The notes below the pieces were generated by a model. The model was given only the letters and a program-made list of their open reading frames with translations, had not been told where the DNA came from and did not search any database. Positions 1-13,970 of a DNA stretch of 64,000 bases are shown here, in pieces; the stretch's first letter is position 1; each line of letters starts with the position of its first letter. The stretch comes from Centropus unirufus (Eukaryota > Chordata > Aves > Cuculiformes > Centropidae), in NCBI GenBank assembly GCA_013397695.1, contig VYZI01000002.1, forward strand, positions 2,481,793-2,545,792, given 5' to 3'. The translations under genes and the position numbers were made by a program.

Positions 1-3000
1 GTGTTTGAGCTTCTTGATTCTGCAGCGAGACAAATCACCTTTGCTGAAGAACATCTGTAGTAGCAGTGCGAAACTGTCTCTCCCCTATGCTGAGGTGAGT
101 GTAGCAGCTTGTGACCTATATTGCGCATCAAATGTCAGTCCTTTATACTTTTATGGCAGAAATTGCTTCCTTTTACTGTGTGTTCATGAAGTACTTGGAG
201 TGATGCCTGTGCTGACTGGAGCTGGGCAGTACTGACTATGACAGCCCTGTCACGCTTGCAAAGTGCACTCACAAAGAAGCTGCTAAGAATCTGGCAATGT
301 GGATATATATCCTCTCATCGAGTACCTGAAAGAAAGCATGTACTCCAACCCTGCGGCAAAAAAAGTTGAATAAATAAAATAAGATTGCCAGCCCCATACT
401 TTTAATGACATCACTGCATATTTCTATTTCTATAGGTACACTGCTACATTTGACATGCAGGTTTAATATGCCTCTGTTTTACCTCTTGTATAAGCAGTGT
501 GAGAAGAGAGCTCTGTACTTCTCCAGACCTGGAGCTGTGTGTTGTTTTTCTTTTTGTAAGAATAGTTAAATATGTAACCATCTACGTTGGTTCTTTTTGC
601 ATTTTTCTGAAAGAAAACAGCAAATGCTTACCTATGTTAATGTAACATTTGAGTTCAGATGATAGCACAAGTCAAGAAATTCCAAGATATAGTTCCCACA
701 GCAACCATAATTCAACTTCATTGCTGTGAAAGCACAAAAGCCCACACCAAATACCATGTTGAAAGCTGCATATATGCAAGTGTGTGAGGTACAGTTGCTA
801 GGAGAGTCATAAATTTTAATTTCCAGAGGTTTTTCAGATTGACATTATACATGATTATTATTATTAGTAGTAGTATTTTATTGAACCAGTGAAGTAACAA
901 AAAACTGAGGGGAAGAGGCCAGTTGGGTTAGTCTTTTTGGTTTCTTGTAATGTACCAACAATAGTTTATATTACTGTCTCTGCCTTTTTGTCACGTTTTC
1001 CTTTATTTCTAAATGAGTAATATTGAATGTGAAATATAATCTGGCCTGGTTCTTTATCTGATTCTATTTTTTCTCTTTGTTTAGCCCTATTCCTGCACTG
1101 CAGCTAATGTGGTCTATTTGTTTGCCTACTGAGGATAAATAAACCAGATATTTATCTACGAGTAGTTATTCATCTTATTATTCAACCATATCCATAGCTT
1201 AAGGTTTCATTATAAAATATCTATAAGCATATGGAATGTATTTCTTCTCAGTATCTATTAGGATTCTTTTGGTTTCTTTGTTTGCCAACTAAGTCTGCCA
1301 ATTCTTTGATTTGGTCATGTTAGACATGTTTCATTATCATCACAGTTAGTGAAGAGGTGTCCTTGTTTTGAAATTAGAAATATGTAAATATTTCAGCTGT
1401 GTTACTAACTTGGCACAGAAAATGTTTTATAAATAATATTTACATGATTTCTAGAAGCTGGTTGACTGAGACATCTATATGATAAGTTTTACTTAACTTT
1501 TCAGATCTGGCCAGTGGGGAGAGAGACTATGATGTTTGAAGGCTGGTGTATTAACTCCCTTTCACATGGGTGATTATTATATGTGTAGGTGAGCTTGAGC
1601 ATTCATGACTACTTAAAAAAAATGCCTTTGACTGAGGGATATGCTAATAGATCATAATTTACTTGAAAAACAAACAAACAAAAAATCACAATGTAGCTAT
1701 ATGTCACCAGTCTTTTTTTTTTTTAAAAAAAAAGAAAAGTGACATGGAATAAGGAAGGTTAATTATAACAGTTTCTCCTCGGTAAACTGAAAAAAAAAAA
1801 ATAATAATTTAGACTTCATCTAGTTTCTACCAGACTGATTTTTCTCTGCCCTCCATCAGATCTTAGCCTGTAGTATGAGCCCTTTTAAGGACAGCCTGGG
1901 AAGAGCTGAAAGACTGATTGAATGGGAAAACGTCCTCCTTGGATCCTGCCCTTTTGCAATAGTTAAGCAATCTAGTCTAGGAAACCTCTTCTGACAGTGT
2001 GCGTTATCTCTGCTAGGCAGAGTCCTGTAGGGACCTATCACAGTCTACCTCAAAGCCAGGGTTAGGGGAATTCGCTGCAGCCCACTGCCTTCCCAAAGAT
2101 TTTACAGTTATGTTTTATTTTTTATAAAAGCTAGTTATGCACTGCATGCATGTTATTGTACATGTGTTTAAAATAAAGTTATTAGTTATATGAAATGCAG
2201 GTTTCCTTGTGTAAGAATTAATAAACTGAAGGTTGAACTCCATCTGGAAATTAAAACAAAGTGTTCCCAGGTGCTGAACAGTTTGCTAATAGATAAACAC
2301 AACAACATTAGTTAAATTCTGGCTACCATCCAATCAAGAGTTGGCCCAGTCTTTCTGAGACTTTACTGTTTCTGAATCCTCTGAAATGAAGGAGACTGGG
2401 AAGTGTTGATCACAGGAGTTCTTCAAGAGGCAGGCAGAGTGCTGTAATTTGGGTGGAATCCCGAGTAAAAATTTAATGCATAAGACTGTGTCCTGCTGAA
2501 ACAAGACCCCTTTCAGTAAAGTGAATACGTAGGATACAAATTTTGCCCAGGAACTGTGTTGTAGTTGTAAGCTTGCATTGACAACCTGATGACCTTTCTT
2601 GATCCAGGGTACCTACGTCATATTTTGGGGCTCTCCTAAAGCATGAATAGTTACAAGGGTGCTTTTATTTTCCTGTTTCTCTTCCCACACCCAGTAGTTG
2701 TGGTGTAGGTGTTTGAACTGAAAACAGTAAGGGCCAACTTCGGTGGAAATTTTAGAACTTTATTGGGATGGTCAGGGGTAACTGGAAAACAGCAAAACAT
2801 TCCGCTTGAAACTGAGCTACTGCCAGTAAATGGTAATACACGGACATAGGGTCTAGAAAAGGCTAAATTTACATTCTTGTTTCATTAAAAGTTGACTAAT
2901 AATTTTGCTGTTAGATTTGGTGCAGTGATACACCGTTATTTTGTACAATCTATCCCTCTGCTTAGTCCCAGGGAGGTGAAATGCCCAGTTGATACTGCTC

Positions 3001-4811
3001 GGGTTTGCTGGTGACCTTAGCAGCCTCGTTTTGTTTCAAGCCGATGGGGGTTCCATGGGAGACCACGGCTGAGTGGGGAATTGCTTTCTATCCAGCGGCA
3101 GAAGTTCCTGACGTTGTGAACAGGGTCATAGTTACAACAGTTATTGTCATCAGAGGAGAAAGTTGTAGCTCTACTAATGCATATATTTTTTCTTTCTGCA
3201 CATATGGCCCTAGAGATATGGTTTTCCTAATGGAATGTAGAACTTTGATGAAAGCGGATGGCCATGTCACCTTGCAGTTCTCAGTGGAGAAGAAAATTTT
3301 TCTCGGTGGGATTAAAACCATCTGCTGGCGTCATGGGCTGTTAGGTGTGAGATATGATTTGACTTTCACTTGTTAGTCGCCATTAGTAGATGGAACGTTT
3401 TTTGGTTGTTTTTGGTATAGAGAGCACTATGTCCCATCTGTTAGGGGCTTGTGTAATTTCCTTTCAAAATAAATATTTTTGTCAGTTACAATTGGCTGGG
3501 ATGAATGGAAATTTTTTGCAGTTTTTCACTGTATTTTTTTCAGTGTTTATAGTATTTTACATCTATCTGCAGTCATCCAGTCAAAATTCCCATGTAGGTG
3601 TTTTGAATGATACTTGTTAACTCTGATAAGAGTTTTGTAGAGAAGTTGGTAGTGCTCTGTTGTTGAAGCTGGCAGGATACTTCCTTTCTTCAGGATCGTG
3701 TTGCTTCTCCAACTTTGACCAGCTCCTAATCATTGCGACTAATAATAATTCTTTTTCTGGGTTTGCTTCAGGCTGATTTTTCACAGAAAATTCAAGTCAA
3801 AGTTGTCCCCTTGGCTTTGGGCTTAAGTCTCACCAGAAAATGCCCGATATCCTTTTGCACATTAAAAGAGAGAAAGTATTCTGTGATATTTTCCTTTGAA
3901 AAGCTCTAGTTCATGCATCCTTTGAAGCAGGATCATCAATTTGATAAGGTGAATTTAGTCAATTGGGCTGTATTCAGGAGTGTCACTCCCTCTGTGAATC
4001 CTCCCTCTGCTTTGACCATTTTATAAAGCTCTGAGAAATCACCATTCAAATATTCTTATTTAAGTGTTGCTAAAGGTGGGTAGATAAATTTTTATAATTT
4101 TCCCTTCTGGCAGTTCTGTTATACAGTGACTGTTCCCGAATATGGAACTGAATTGATCTTTCTCTAATTGCAGTTCTGATCTGGTTTGAATCAGAGATGT
4201 TTTTTTGGTACTGAAGTCCTATAACTTTCTGTTCTCTCTTTTGAATGGTATTGGAGCTTTCTGTATGCTGGAGGGAGGCAGAGTAAAGGAAGAACCTCTG
4301 TCTGTTCTGACACAGAGCAGGAGCTGTCTGTCAGGGCTACCTTGAAAAAGCATTTAGGGCAGAGGAATGAACTGACACTGCGGAGCTCAGGCGATAAGGA
4401 AATGAAAAATGTGTGGAGGAGACTTGTAGTACCTGGTAGCCCTGGTTATGTGCTGAATCTGCCTGAACAAGAGTCTGGGAATGGAGTGAAAACATAGGAA
4501 GTAGTGTTACAAGAAAGGGAAGAGAGACTTGGGAGATCAGTCTCCTGCAAAGCCTGGAGTGCAACACAGCTTACCAAAAGCTCCAATTGAATGTAAAGTG
4601 GAGCTGAAATGAGAAATGAATCTTTGGATTTGATAAGAAATAAAAATATGATTACTGGGTTCAGGAGGCTGGCATACCTTCTTTTACAACATAATCTCTC
4701 TGTTCTGCTGTGGTGAATACTGAATACAAACTCAAATCTCAGAATGTATTAAGGAATGTGAGTGAATTATCTGAAATTTAGGATGCAATACAGCGCATTC
4801 ACTAATACATT
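1..4811. other. Non-coding, no gene recognised
   Basis: AT-rich unique sequence. Apart from the T12-A9 tract and a short CAAA-type run near 1670-1683, nothing stands out. Short open frames on both strands, the longest 123 codons at 3005-3376 on +, show no recognisable domain and overlap frames on the other strand, as chance frames do. The first 240 bases could belong to an exon or UTR cut by the window edge, but nothing identifies them. Confidence 0.7.
1713..1733. repeat. T12-A9 tract (self-complementary)
   Basis: Twelve T directly followed by nine A, flanked by CACCAGTC and GAAAAG. It forms an almost perfect inverted repeat with no spacer. Confidence 0.95.
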
Positions 4812-5235
4812 ATCGTAGAATCAATCATAGAGTGGTTTAGGGTGGAAGAGGCCTTGAAGATCATTAGTTCCACCTCCACCTGCTATGGGCAGGGGTACCT
4901 CCCACTAGACCAGGCTGCTCATGGCCCCATCCAACCTGGCCTTGAACACTTCCAGGGAGGAGGCATCAACAACCTCTCTGGGCATTCTGTTCCAGTGTCT
5001 CACCATCCTCATTGTCAAGAATTTCTTCCTAATCTTCCCGTCTCCAATTTAGAGCCATTCCCTCTTCCTCCTGTCAGTACACACCTTTGTAAAAAGTCTT
5101 CACCAGCTTTCTTTTATACTCCCTGGTACTGGAAGGACATTATAAGGTCTACCCAGCATCTTTTCTTCTCCAGGCTGAGCAGCCTCAACTCTCTCTGAGA
5201 GTCTGTCCTCATAGCAGAGGTACTCCAGCACCATT
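4812..5235 (-). mobile_element. CR1 retroposon, 3' fragment
   Basis: On the + strand it reads as the reverse complement of a CR1 3' end: an ATCATAGAG...GGTTTAGGGTGGAAGAGG start, then the typical block of PHLA/NLSGHSVPVSHHPHC-like antisense text, ending near GAGGTACTCCAGCACC. About 420 bp of the 3' UTR and ORF2 tail, truncated at its 5' end as most CR1 copies are. The open frame across it (4842-5198) is an antisense shadow, not a gene. Confidence 0.93.
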
Positions 5236-5428
5236 ATGAAGTGGAATAAACACTTGAAACTAAACGTAATTAAATTAGTGTTACTTTCCTATTGTGTTTT
5301 TTTGCTTGATTGCTAATTCGCAATATCAGTAAATCTCCATGGGCATCTCTGTCATAATTACAAAGTCTCAAGGTTCTATTGTAATTTTCTGGGACTGATA
5401 ATATTTAAAAACAGCATAGTTAATTTGC

Positions 5429-5450
5429 TTTTTTTTTTTAAAAAAAAAAA
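5429..5450. repeat. T11-A11 perfect palindrome
   Basis: Eleven T followed directly by eleven A, a 22-base perfect palindrome, preceded by AATTTGC and followed by GGGAG. The same architecture as 1713-1733. Confidence 0.95.
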
Positions 5451-7513
5451 GGGAGAAAATCTTTCAAAAAGGAATTCTGTCCTTATGGGAGTCAATTTAG
5501 AAACCTACTGAATGCTACAGTAAAATTTTCATGAACTGCAGTAGGAGCAGAAACCTGGCTTTTCATATCAATTTTTGCTGATGAGGTGATAGCTGTTTTC
5601 TGTAGGGAACAGTTGTAAAGTATTGTTTGAAACAACAAAGTAGTTGCTTCTACCTTTGTTCCCTTCTTTGGGGTGGGATTTGGGATTACAGAACATAGAT
5701 ACCTCTCTCTTTTGAAAACATGGAATTGTCTGAAAAAAATCACAGTTTTTCAAACCCTCCCATAGGAGGTTTGCTTAGGATTTTTTTTTAAAAATACATG
5801 TAGTAGGCGACAAGTAATAAAATCAGAAGGGTTATTTGTTGCATTTTATGGCTGAGTCTGTCATATCATATTTTCAGACTTGTCAGTGAACAGTCAGCAC
5901 TGCCTGAAGTCTCAGAGGTCAACATCTGAGCACGACGGAATGGCTGTTTGTGCTGCTGATTGTAGAGAGGGGACGTAGGTTGCATTATGATGATTTATGT
6001 TATTCAAACGGGAATTCTGATTGTACCAGCTCAGATCACTTGTAACGTGACAGGCATGTCATGTATTTAATTATTAGATGTGCTGATAGAAAGAGCTGGG
6101 GTGACACAAGTGTAATATAGCACAACTACTTCTGCTGTGCAGGACGTGCTTGCTCTCACCAGACGCTGTTGTTATACTGGCCTACGGAGTCCCTTTGCCA
6201 GCCCATTCTGATGCAGTTGACCACCTAATGGGACGTGTTCTCTCTCTGCTTTTCCTAGATCAGGTGCAGTGATTTGGCTTTTAATAAAGTAGCAATACAT
6301 CATGTGTAGAAGGAAAATCTAACTGGTAGGAGGTGAGTATGCGGTAAGATTTAAGCTCCGTGTCCTTCACATACTGGGAAAATACAGCAACAGATGTGCA
6401 GGATTTAAGCTGGTTATTACTCTAATGCTGTAGATATACACAGATAATTAAAATGTCATTTTTAAACTGTCTTGAGTTGCAAAGAGTTTGATCTTCTACA
6501 AATACCTTTTGATATTGCATTTGGTTTTTGTTCTTAAGTGTTGTTTGTATTCCTCAAGACATGCTTTTTCTGAATTACACAGTATTTGTTTAGAACATTA
6601 CGCTTTATTCTAACTCTTCAGTCTTTTTCATTCTCTGTTTACAATGTTCAGAACTGTGCCTATAACTACTTTTTTTTATCCATGTTGGCATGTGGAAGAG
6701 GTTATCTTTTCCTAAGTCCTTCTGCTCGGGAGTCATCATGATTTCTTTTATTCTAAGTCCTGTGAAGTACAGTTTCAGTGGTATGGGCTATTGCATGTCT
6801 TGTGATGCACATAGAGAATGGAAACTGCTGTCCTTACACTGCAATTATTTTACATTTTAACTAAGAATAAAAACATCTAAACTTTTCTTGAAGATATGAT
6901 TTTTTTTTTTGCAGTCAGATACAAAGATTAAAATGATACATAATGAATGCAGGTAGCAGCCATAAAAAATTTTGTCCAACTCTATGAAAGCTTCTCAGTC
7001 GTTGGATCCAGTTGAGATGTAATTTAGTTCTTGTCAGACAGAGATAACTGTGCCCGGTTGAGATGGGCTTTATGTGAGCAGACCTCTAGAGGTGAAAAGC
7101 AGCTGTATCACCCCACCGCTCCGATCACCTGCAGCTGCTCAGTATGATTCAAATTCATTGTGGCACCATGTGTAGAGAAACCTAGCCTCACTGTAACTTT
7201 AATGAACACCACTCTGACATTATTTAAAACTTCCCTCTCAGCATGGTACTGTGTAAATATACATACTAGATCTTATACAAAGACTCAGAGCTTACGTTTC
7301 CAAACATTTCTGAGTACACTGAATTTCAAGGGCAATTGTCTGCTTTCACTGTCAGAGTCGTTTAAATATTGGGGACATACTTTAATAGATTTAAAAAGCC
7401 AGTTATTTTTTTTAAAGACATAACACAGCCCTTACATTTTTTTCTCTGCTGTGTACCTCTGCAACTGTGGTTTTTTTGTTTGTTTGAAGAAGTGGTGTGT
7501 TCAGCTTTTTGCG

Positions 7514-7530
7514 TTTTTTTTTTTTTTTTT
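7514..7530. repeat. Poly(T) tract
   Basis: Seventeen T following GCG. No retroposon or processed pseudogene could be recognised beside it on the complementary strand. Confidence 0.9.
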
Positions 7531-8473
7531 ATTGCACAGATAAAATAGTGTTTTTCCATTTACTCTCGTAGGGTCCGTTAGGTCTGCTTATTTGGTACAC
7601 TCACTGTGCCTTGCCTTGGTACTGAAATGTCTGGCAGAGTCAGAGATCAAGCAGGTGGAGATGTCAAAAACCCACGGCCTTTTGTGGACCTGTACACTTT
7701 CTTTCATATAAAACCCGAACTAGTTCCACTCAGGCCTAACAGTCTTTATAATAGTATTTTTCCATTCTATGTGTAGGCATTATCAAAGTCTTACATCAAT
7801 TTGTAAAATGCTTTTTCTTGTTGCCTTTTTCACTCCTTTTATATAGAATAGAATTTTCTGTGCATGAATATACTGCAGAATAGATGTTTAATTTTATTCT
7901 GTGTTTTAATTTTTCCTTTGGTTCTGTCATTTATTACTTGGCCAGACACAGTGTGTTTTATGGCATTGATTACAGTTTTTCCATAGGGTATTTATGGTTA
8001 AAATTTAGAATATGCTCTGTAATTGTAGATCAGCTGTAGAGTATAAGCAGAACAGATAAATGATTCTGCTGTTTTGCTTTTGTGTAATTTAGAATTCATA
8101 TATACAAATCAGGTAAACATTTATATATTACCAAGGGGAGATGGATATAAGAGTGTTGAAAACATTGTTCTCAGTGTAATTGCAAGTTGTCACTACTTGA
8201 AAATTAATATTTTTATTTGACAAGTTTAAAAACAGCATGAAATTCATGGTCACTCACTATTGAAGAGCAGTGTTCCGGAACTTTAAGGAAACCTAAAACA
8301 ACCCCCATACGTTGTTGCCATTCTCTGTTAGAGTCCATAGTTACCAAATCCCAGTTACTTTGATGCTTCTGTATAAAGTCTTGATGACACTGTTAGGTTA
8401 CATGCAGTGAGTGACCTTTAATAAATTAGAGGATGTAGCTGGACTGTTTTGATGACAGTTAGTATGCATTTGA

Positions 8474-8507
8474 TCTATCTGTCTCTCTGTCTATCTCTCT
8501 ATCTCTA
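8474..8507. repeat. (TCTA/TCTG/TCTC)n imperfect tetranucleotide repeat
   Basis: Tetranucleotide units TCTA, TCTG and TCTC alternate over about 34 bases. Interrupted, so probably an old, mostly stable microsatellite. Confidence 0.85.
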
Positions 8508-11480
8508 ATACTAAGATACTACTAAGACAATTTAGAAAATAGTTAATGTTTGCAATATTTATCTTGCTTTTTATTTCATGTTTTGATTAGTGAAAGCTTC
8601 TGTTGTTGAAGTTGTCACTTGTTGCTTTGAAGTCACAGCACCAAACTTTCAGAGAGACAGAGATCAGAAAAATGAGCTCATTTTTACAATTGAGTCTGGC
8701 CTGTTCCATAATGCCGACTGTGGATTTCTACCCAGTGGCTGCAGCATCCAGTGAATATTTTTTTATAGAGCTAGGGAATAATTATCTTTCTATAACTGCA
8801 ACTTTTAGGCTGCAAAGTGCATTATTCATACTAAATTCAATAAGAAATGGAGATGTTAATTTTCTGGGGAGGCCTGTGTGGGGAGCAGCAGTCCTCCAGT
8901 ACCTTGTAAGTTCTGTTCCGAAGGGTCTCAATGAGCAAACCATTGTTGGCTGCTGGGAATTTGTTTGAATGAAAACTGACAGGATTTGGCTCATTTATTT
9001 TCAAATACTTAGGTGTATAGACATAATTTTTAGTGTATTAAGACTCTTTATTGTATTTCTCTTTTTGGTTTTCTCCTTTTTCTATTCAGTGTGCATCTGT
9101 TCCCTGTGATTTTATATCCTGGATGCTTAACTGAGCCTGATTCAACGACTGTCGCTCACATGAAGTGGTCCTTCTCTTGAGTGAGCAGTTTTCATCTGTA
9201 AAAGTAAAAATCAGTTTCTGTGCTTCCTCATCAGTTAACGATACTCCGTACTTTAAAATCCATTATTAAAACTTTCTTCTGCTGTAATGCTAACTGGTAG
9301 AGAGTGTAAGGAGTGACGGACAGTCCTCAAATGCCACCCTCTGTTTCTACACTTTGTACACCGCATCTTTGTGGACATAGCCCAACTTGCATTATGATTA
9401 CCTATTCTTTATCCCATTGCTCTTTTGTTATGTGCTTAAAAAGTTACATGTGTAACTCGAGCAAGTGTGTCGTGACCATGAGGTTCACTTTAAATGTTCT
9501 AGTAATAAATAATTGATGTTTACTTCCATGGAGATCACTTTGAGATTTGGAACATATGTATTATGTAACTTCATGTTGAAGACTGTGAGAAAAAAACCTG
9601 CATGTGATTTTTGGAATATATTTGAGGCCAATTTGTAGAGCAACTTAGTCTGTAGATAGTATGTGTTTACTTGGAAATTCTATCATGCAACAAATGGAAC
9701 GTGTAGCTGCAAATAATCTTCCACAAACAGCGCAAAAAAACCTTGGTGCCTCTTCTGGGTAACTCTGATTTTCACCTGAAATCACCACATCTTTGCCAGG
9801 AAGGTCATAAAACTCCATTTTGTCAGAGTGCTTCAGAGCTCTCCAGCAAATGAATACCGATTTATTTATTTTTTTTCTCTACCAAATGAACTTGAGAAAT
9901 TAAATTTAAGAGGGATTTAATTGCTGTGCACTGAAGCCCTTTACACTTGCCTTAGAGCAACTTAATGAGGTATGGAGGGGTTCTTATTTCATGGAAAATG
10001 CCCTTTCCAGTCTCATCTCTGCTATAGAAGCCAATCACCTCTGGTTCCAATTCTGTGCATTAGTATAAAAATTTGAGAAATGCCACATGACTGCAACATC
10101 TGTCGGCATTTATCAAAGCCTTACTAGTCTAGCTGATATTAAAGCCATACAATGATTTCAAACTTGCCCATACTACGCCAATAGGGCATTAAGGAAGAAC
10201 TGTGCTTTTAGCCTACAGTAACCCCTTCAGTGCGTTAGGTATTAGTCATCAGAATCCTAATTGATTATTTTTTTTTAAATTAATGGCTTAAAGGATGTGT
10301 GCTTAGAGAAGCCTAAAGTTTGTGTCTTATTTGTATAATTGTCGATCTGTATGTACAGCTTACAGTTCTGTATTTGAAGTTTAGAAGCTGAGAATCGAGA
10401 TGTTCTTTAAGTGGGGTTGACTGTATTTTCCTGGCCTAATCTAACAGTGGTGTGGTAACTGAATCATGCGCATAAATTAGCTGTTCTAAAATGATAAAAA
10501 AAGACTTCTATAAGCTGAGAGGGTTCATATTGCTGTTTCTCAAGTGTGTTAAAAGGAGAAATTATACTAACCTGTTTTTTATAGTTCAGTCTAGCTACTT
10601 TATATGTCTACTCAGAAACCAATGAATAAATCATAAGTGTTACGTATGTGTTAATCTAACCAGATCCTTGAGGAAGAATTAGTACAGCAGCTGTTATTTT
10701 TACAGCTGTAGCTCATAATTTGAGTGCTTTCCATTTTGCTAAGTATTCAAATCCTGCCTATTTAAATATCGTGCAAGATTTAGACTTGTGGTAAGTGTAT
10801 TGATACAATACATGAAATCTTGCATTTTTTCTGAAGCTCTAATTTTATATCTGAAACTAGCTTTTAAACTAGTTTAAAATTAACTTGTACCATAATCTCT
10901 TTGGAGAAGGCTTATGTCTTCAAGTGTCTCTGCTATGTCTAGTTCTATTGTCAAGTTGAAGATGTGAGTTTTTCTGTCAGAACAAGTATTAAATAAAAAT
11001 GTTAAACTCTGGCTTGCAGATCTCCAGTCCAAGAGCTTGGCTTCACTGAATTCTCAAGACCTTTGTTCAGTGAATTGAATCTGTACATGTTAAATAATTG
11101 ACCTCAGAGATTAAGGGAAGTAGAAGTTATTCTCCACTAAGTGATGGGTAAGTTTAGATGGGTTGAGCATTTGTTGTTTTTCATTAGGAAATAGTTGTGT
11201 TGGTCATTTCTTTCACATAAGGAACAAAGAGTTTGGCTAGGATTTTTTTGTTTCAGGACTTGGATGGTAACCCTGCAAATTTCCCTAAAAGCTATTTATG
11301 AAGGAAAAAGAGATAATATAAACTCACCACATAAGTAATGTCTAGTTTATTCAGATGATTTATGTATAAAATATTAAAATATTATCAGCAATATTCTATT
11401 TAATATTGAATCTTGCTGTAAATACCATATGAAAACTCACTTTCTAGTGTTTGAAAAAAAAGAATAGGCAGAAAAATGTG

Positions 11481-11481
11481 T

Positions 11482-11516
<35 letters not shown>

Positions 11517-11519
11517 TTT
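11481..11519. repeat. (TTTA)n microsatellite
   Basis: About ten uninterrupted TTTA units after GAAAAATGTG, ending in a T run. Long and pure enough to be length-polymorphic. Confidence 0.97.
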
Positions 11520-12913
11520 TACAAAAGTGAAAAGAAGGAAACAATTTATTATTCCAGAAGATGCAACATGGCCTGGCATGTTGGAACACTAAAGAGGCTT
11601 CTGTTCTAGTTTGGCAGGTGGTGGCATTAGGGTTATAATTCTGTTAGTGTTATCAAAGAGAAGCTGGGAACTATAAATAAAATATAATTTACTAGCAAAC
11701 ATACTTCTGAAAACAAACATTGTTTTTAATTTGTTTACTTTGTACTCCTGTGTTCAACTGTGTATGCTAAATATAATCAGTAATTCTTCAATCTGTAGAA
11801 ACTCTTTATGTAATAAAAACGAAATATTGTCATGATTGCTTTTTAGGGATGAGGATTTAGAACTAGAACAGAGGAGAATGTCCTAACATTTCCCATGGTT
11901 TCCAGTAATCCAACAGGTAGCACGAGCAATTTGTTGATGAGTGATGGCTTGTATAAGTAGAATTCATGCCCAAGTAGGTAACAGGCGTGTATCTCTGTCA
12001 GTGAAGGGAGGAACTGTGATTGATTTTGGACGATTGGCATTGCACTCTGAATAACTTTAGAAGGTATTTTTATGCTGGGCCTTTGAGTCAGTAGACCTAG
12101 GAAGAACTTCTCTGCTGATAAAATTCTCTCTGGGACCCTTTTGCAGTATAACACCATAAAATCAGCTTTGCTAGCTGAAAAATTGTATTCTCCCGGTTTC
12201 TTTGGGCTGAGGGAAGCTGGTGCCATCCACTGCCCTGTTGATTCAGGGGAGAATCTAACCGTGATGTTCCCTCGGCTTTTCTGTCCCACTCTTGCATGCA
12301 AAATCCATTTATATCCTGGCCCTTTGTGAATATTTATTAAGGACACACGTGCATTGCTGGAAGAGTTGGATGTCTTCTAATTGGCTATGGAAAAAAAATC
12401 CTATTATTTTGCACAGCTTTGTGTAGCTGTGCTTCAGTTCTTTGGAGTGATGACTGTTTCTGTGCCCTTCAGTGACCATGGAGCCCTTGACTGCTTTTTG
12501 GCTGGCCTCTTTGACCCTTCGGTTTCACTGCACTGAAAGCCTTATGGCTTTTAAACATCAGTACATGTGAAGGAGAATTCTACGGAAGAGAAAAAGGAAG
12601 CCTGTTGAAAATATGCCACAGTTGTTTCTCCTTGGGTCTGAATTGTGCTGCTGATCAGATCTTTGGGGTAATAAAGCCTCCTTCCTCCAAGGGACTCTAA
12701 ACGGAGGTACTGCAGAAGGTTTTTGCATCAACTTTTTCTGCTGACTTATGAATCAGACCTTGTAGCAGTTCTTCAGATACTCTATGAAGCTTTGTCACCA
12801 CTGTAGGGAGCTGGATTATAATGGACTCTGAGAAGAAGAGTCTGCTGTATTCTCATCTTGTCTCAGATATAGGATTTAATTGGGAATTAAAGGATAATAG
12901 GATTTAAGTATTG

Positions 12914-12938
12914 ATTTTTTTTTATTTTTTTATTTTTT
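12914..12938. repeat. T-rich low-complexity tract with A interruptions
   Basis: T runs of 9, 7 and 6 separated by single A bases. Confidence 0.85.
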
Positions 12939-13738
12939 AACCAGTCAAAAGACCTATCTCAGTCTTTTTGGCAAGAGTTTTTAAAAAAGTAGAAAAGGCC
13001 TTACAAATGGTATCCCTTAGTATTGAAACATCAGAAGTGCCTGTTGTTTTGATGAAATTATAGGATGTGTTTTTCATTATACCAGAATATGCTTTAGCAG
13101 TTTACAGAGCTGTGAAGTTCAGAGGAACCTGGGACCTTAAGGGTCTGTTTGCCTGATGAATGATAATATTCACAGATGTTCACTAGAATGAGGTTTGGCA
13201 ACAAACATAGTTTATCGATCATGGAGGCTAGAGGGTAATTTTATTTATTTTCTTTGTCATTGTTTTGCTCTGTGGGGGAAAAGGTCAATTTTTAACCACA
13301 TTTGAGTGTTATTGACAGATGTCTCAGAGATTGTTTAGTGTTGGTAGAAGTAGAAATGCCATCTTCATTCTGGGTATTGAGTTAGTTTGAGTATTTGGAA
13401 GCAGATGTTTTCACTGTTGTCCATGTTTGTTGATTTTTCTTACAGAAATTGTGGTGTTTTTTACTTGTTTTTATTCATCTAATATGACATCTTAAATATG
13501 AATGTTCCTTTCAGAAACTGAGGATGTAGCAATAACTATTACAGTGTTAAACTTTATCCATCTTAGTAACTTAGGAAAAAAAAAAAAGGAAAAAGTAGTT
13601 GCTAAGTGGGAGATATCAAATAAAACTCTAAGTCCAAGTGGAAAGTGAGTTTCATCTCCAGAATAGCTCCTTCTTTACAGAATTTGATTCGGAGCTGTAG
13701 CAGTTATATATCATCTCTTGGAGGTAAAAAAAGAATAT

Positions 13739-13970
13739 TATAGAATGATACAGTCATTTAGGCTGAGAAGGCCCTTTAGGATCATCAAGTTCAACTGCAA
13801 ACCTAACATTGCCACATTCACCACTAAACCATGTTCCTAAGGGCCACACTTACATGCCTTTTTAATTACCTCCAGGAATGTTGACTCTACCACTTCCCTG
13901 GGCAGCCTATTGCGATGGATGACAACCCTTTCAGTAAAGACATTCTTCGTAATATAACTCAGTATTACTT
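13739..13970 (-). mobile_element. CR1 retroposon, 3' fragment (older subfamily)
   Basis: Begins TAGAATGATACAGTCATTTA and continues through CACCACTAAACCATG, CTTCCCTGGGCAGCCTATT and GACAACCCTTTCAGTAAAG, the reverse complement of the last ~230 bp of a Y-type CR1. Diverged and truncated. It ends in AT-rich unique sequence. Confidence 0.9.

Larger units (their letters stand above)
5236..13738. other. Non-coding, repeat-poor
   Basis: About 8.5 kb between two CR1 copies, with only the A/T palindrome, poly(T), tetranucleotide and TTTA repeats listed separately. An 18-base perfect palindrome, TTTTAAACTAGTTTAAAA, lies at 10862-10879, and a GCACAGCT/AGCTGTGC hairpin at 12411-12432. The 167-codon minus-strand frame at 11843-12346 was not recognised as any protein. 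No exon identified. Confidence 0.7.

Noticed and set aside
4842..5198. 118-codon open frame on +
   Set aside because: Lies wholly within a reverse-oriented CR1 copy; it is antisense to the element's own coding direction.
9185..9215. MIR-like TCATCTGTAAAA motif
   Set aside because: Too short and not supported by the rest of a MIR core.
11843..12346. 167-codon open frame on -
   Set aside because: No family signature, no splice or UTR context, overlapped by a frame on the opposite strand; probably chance.
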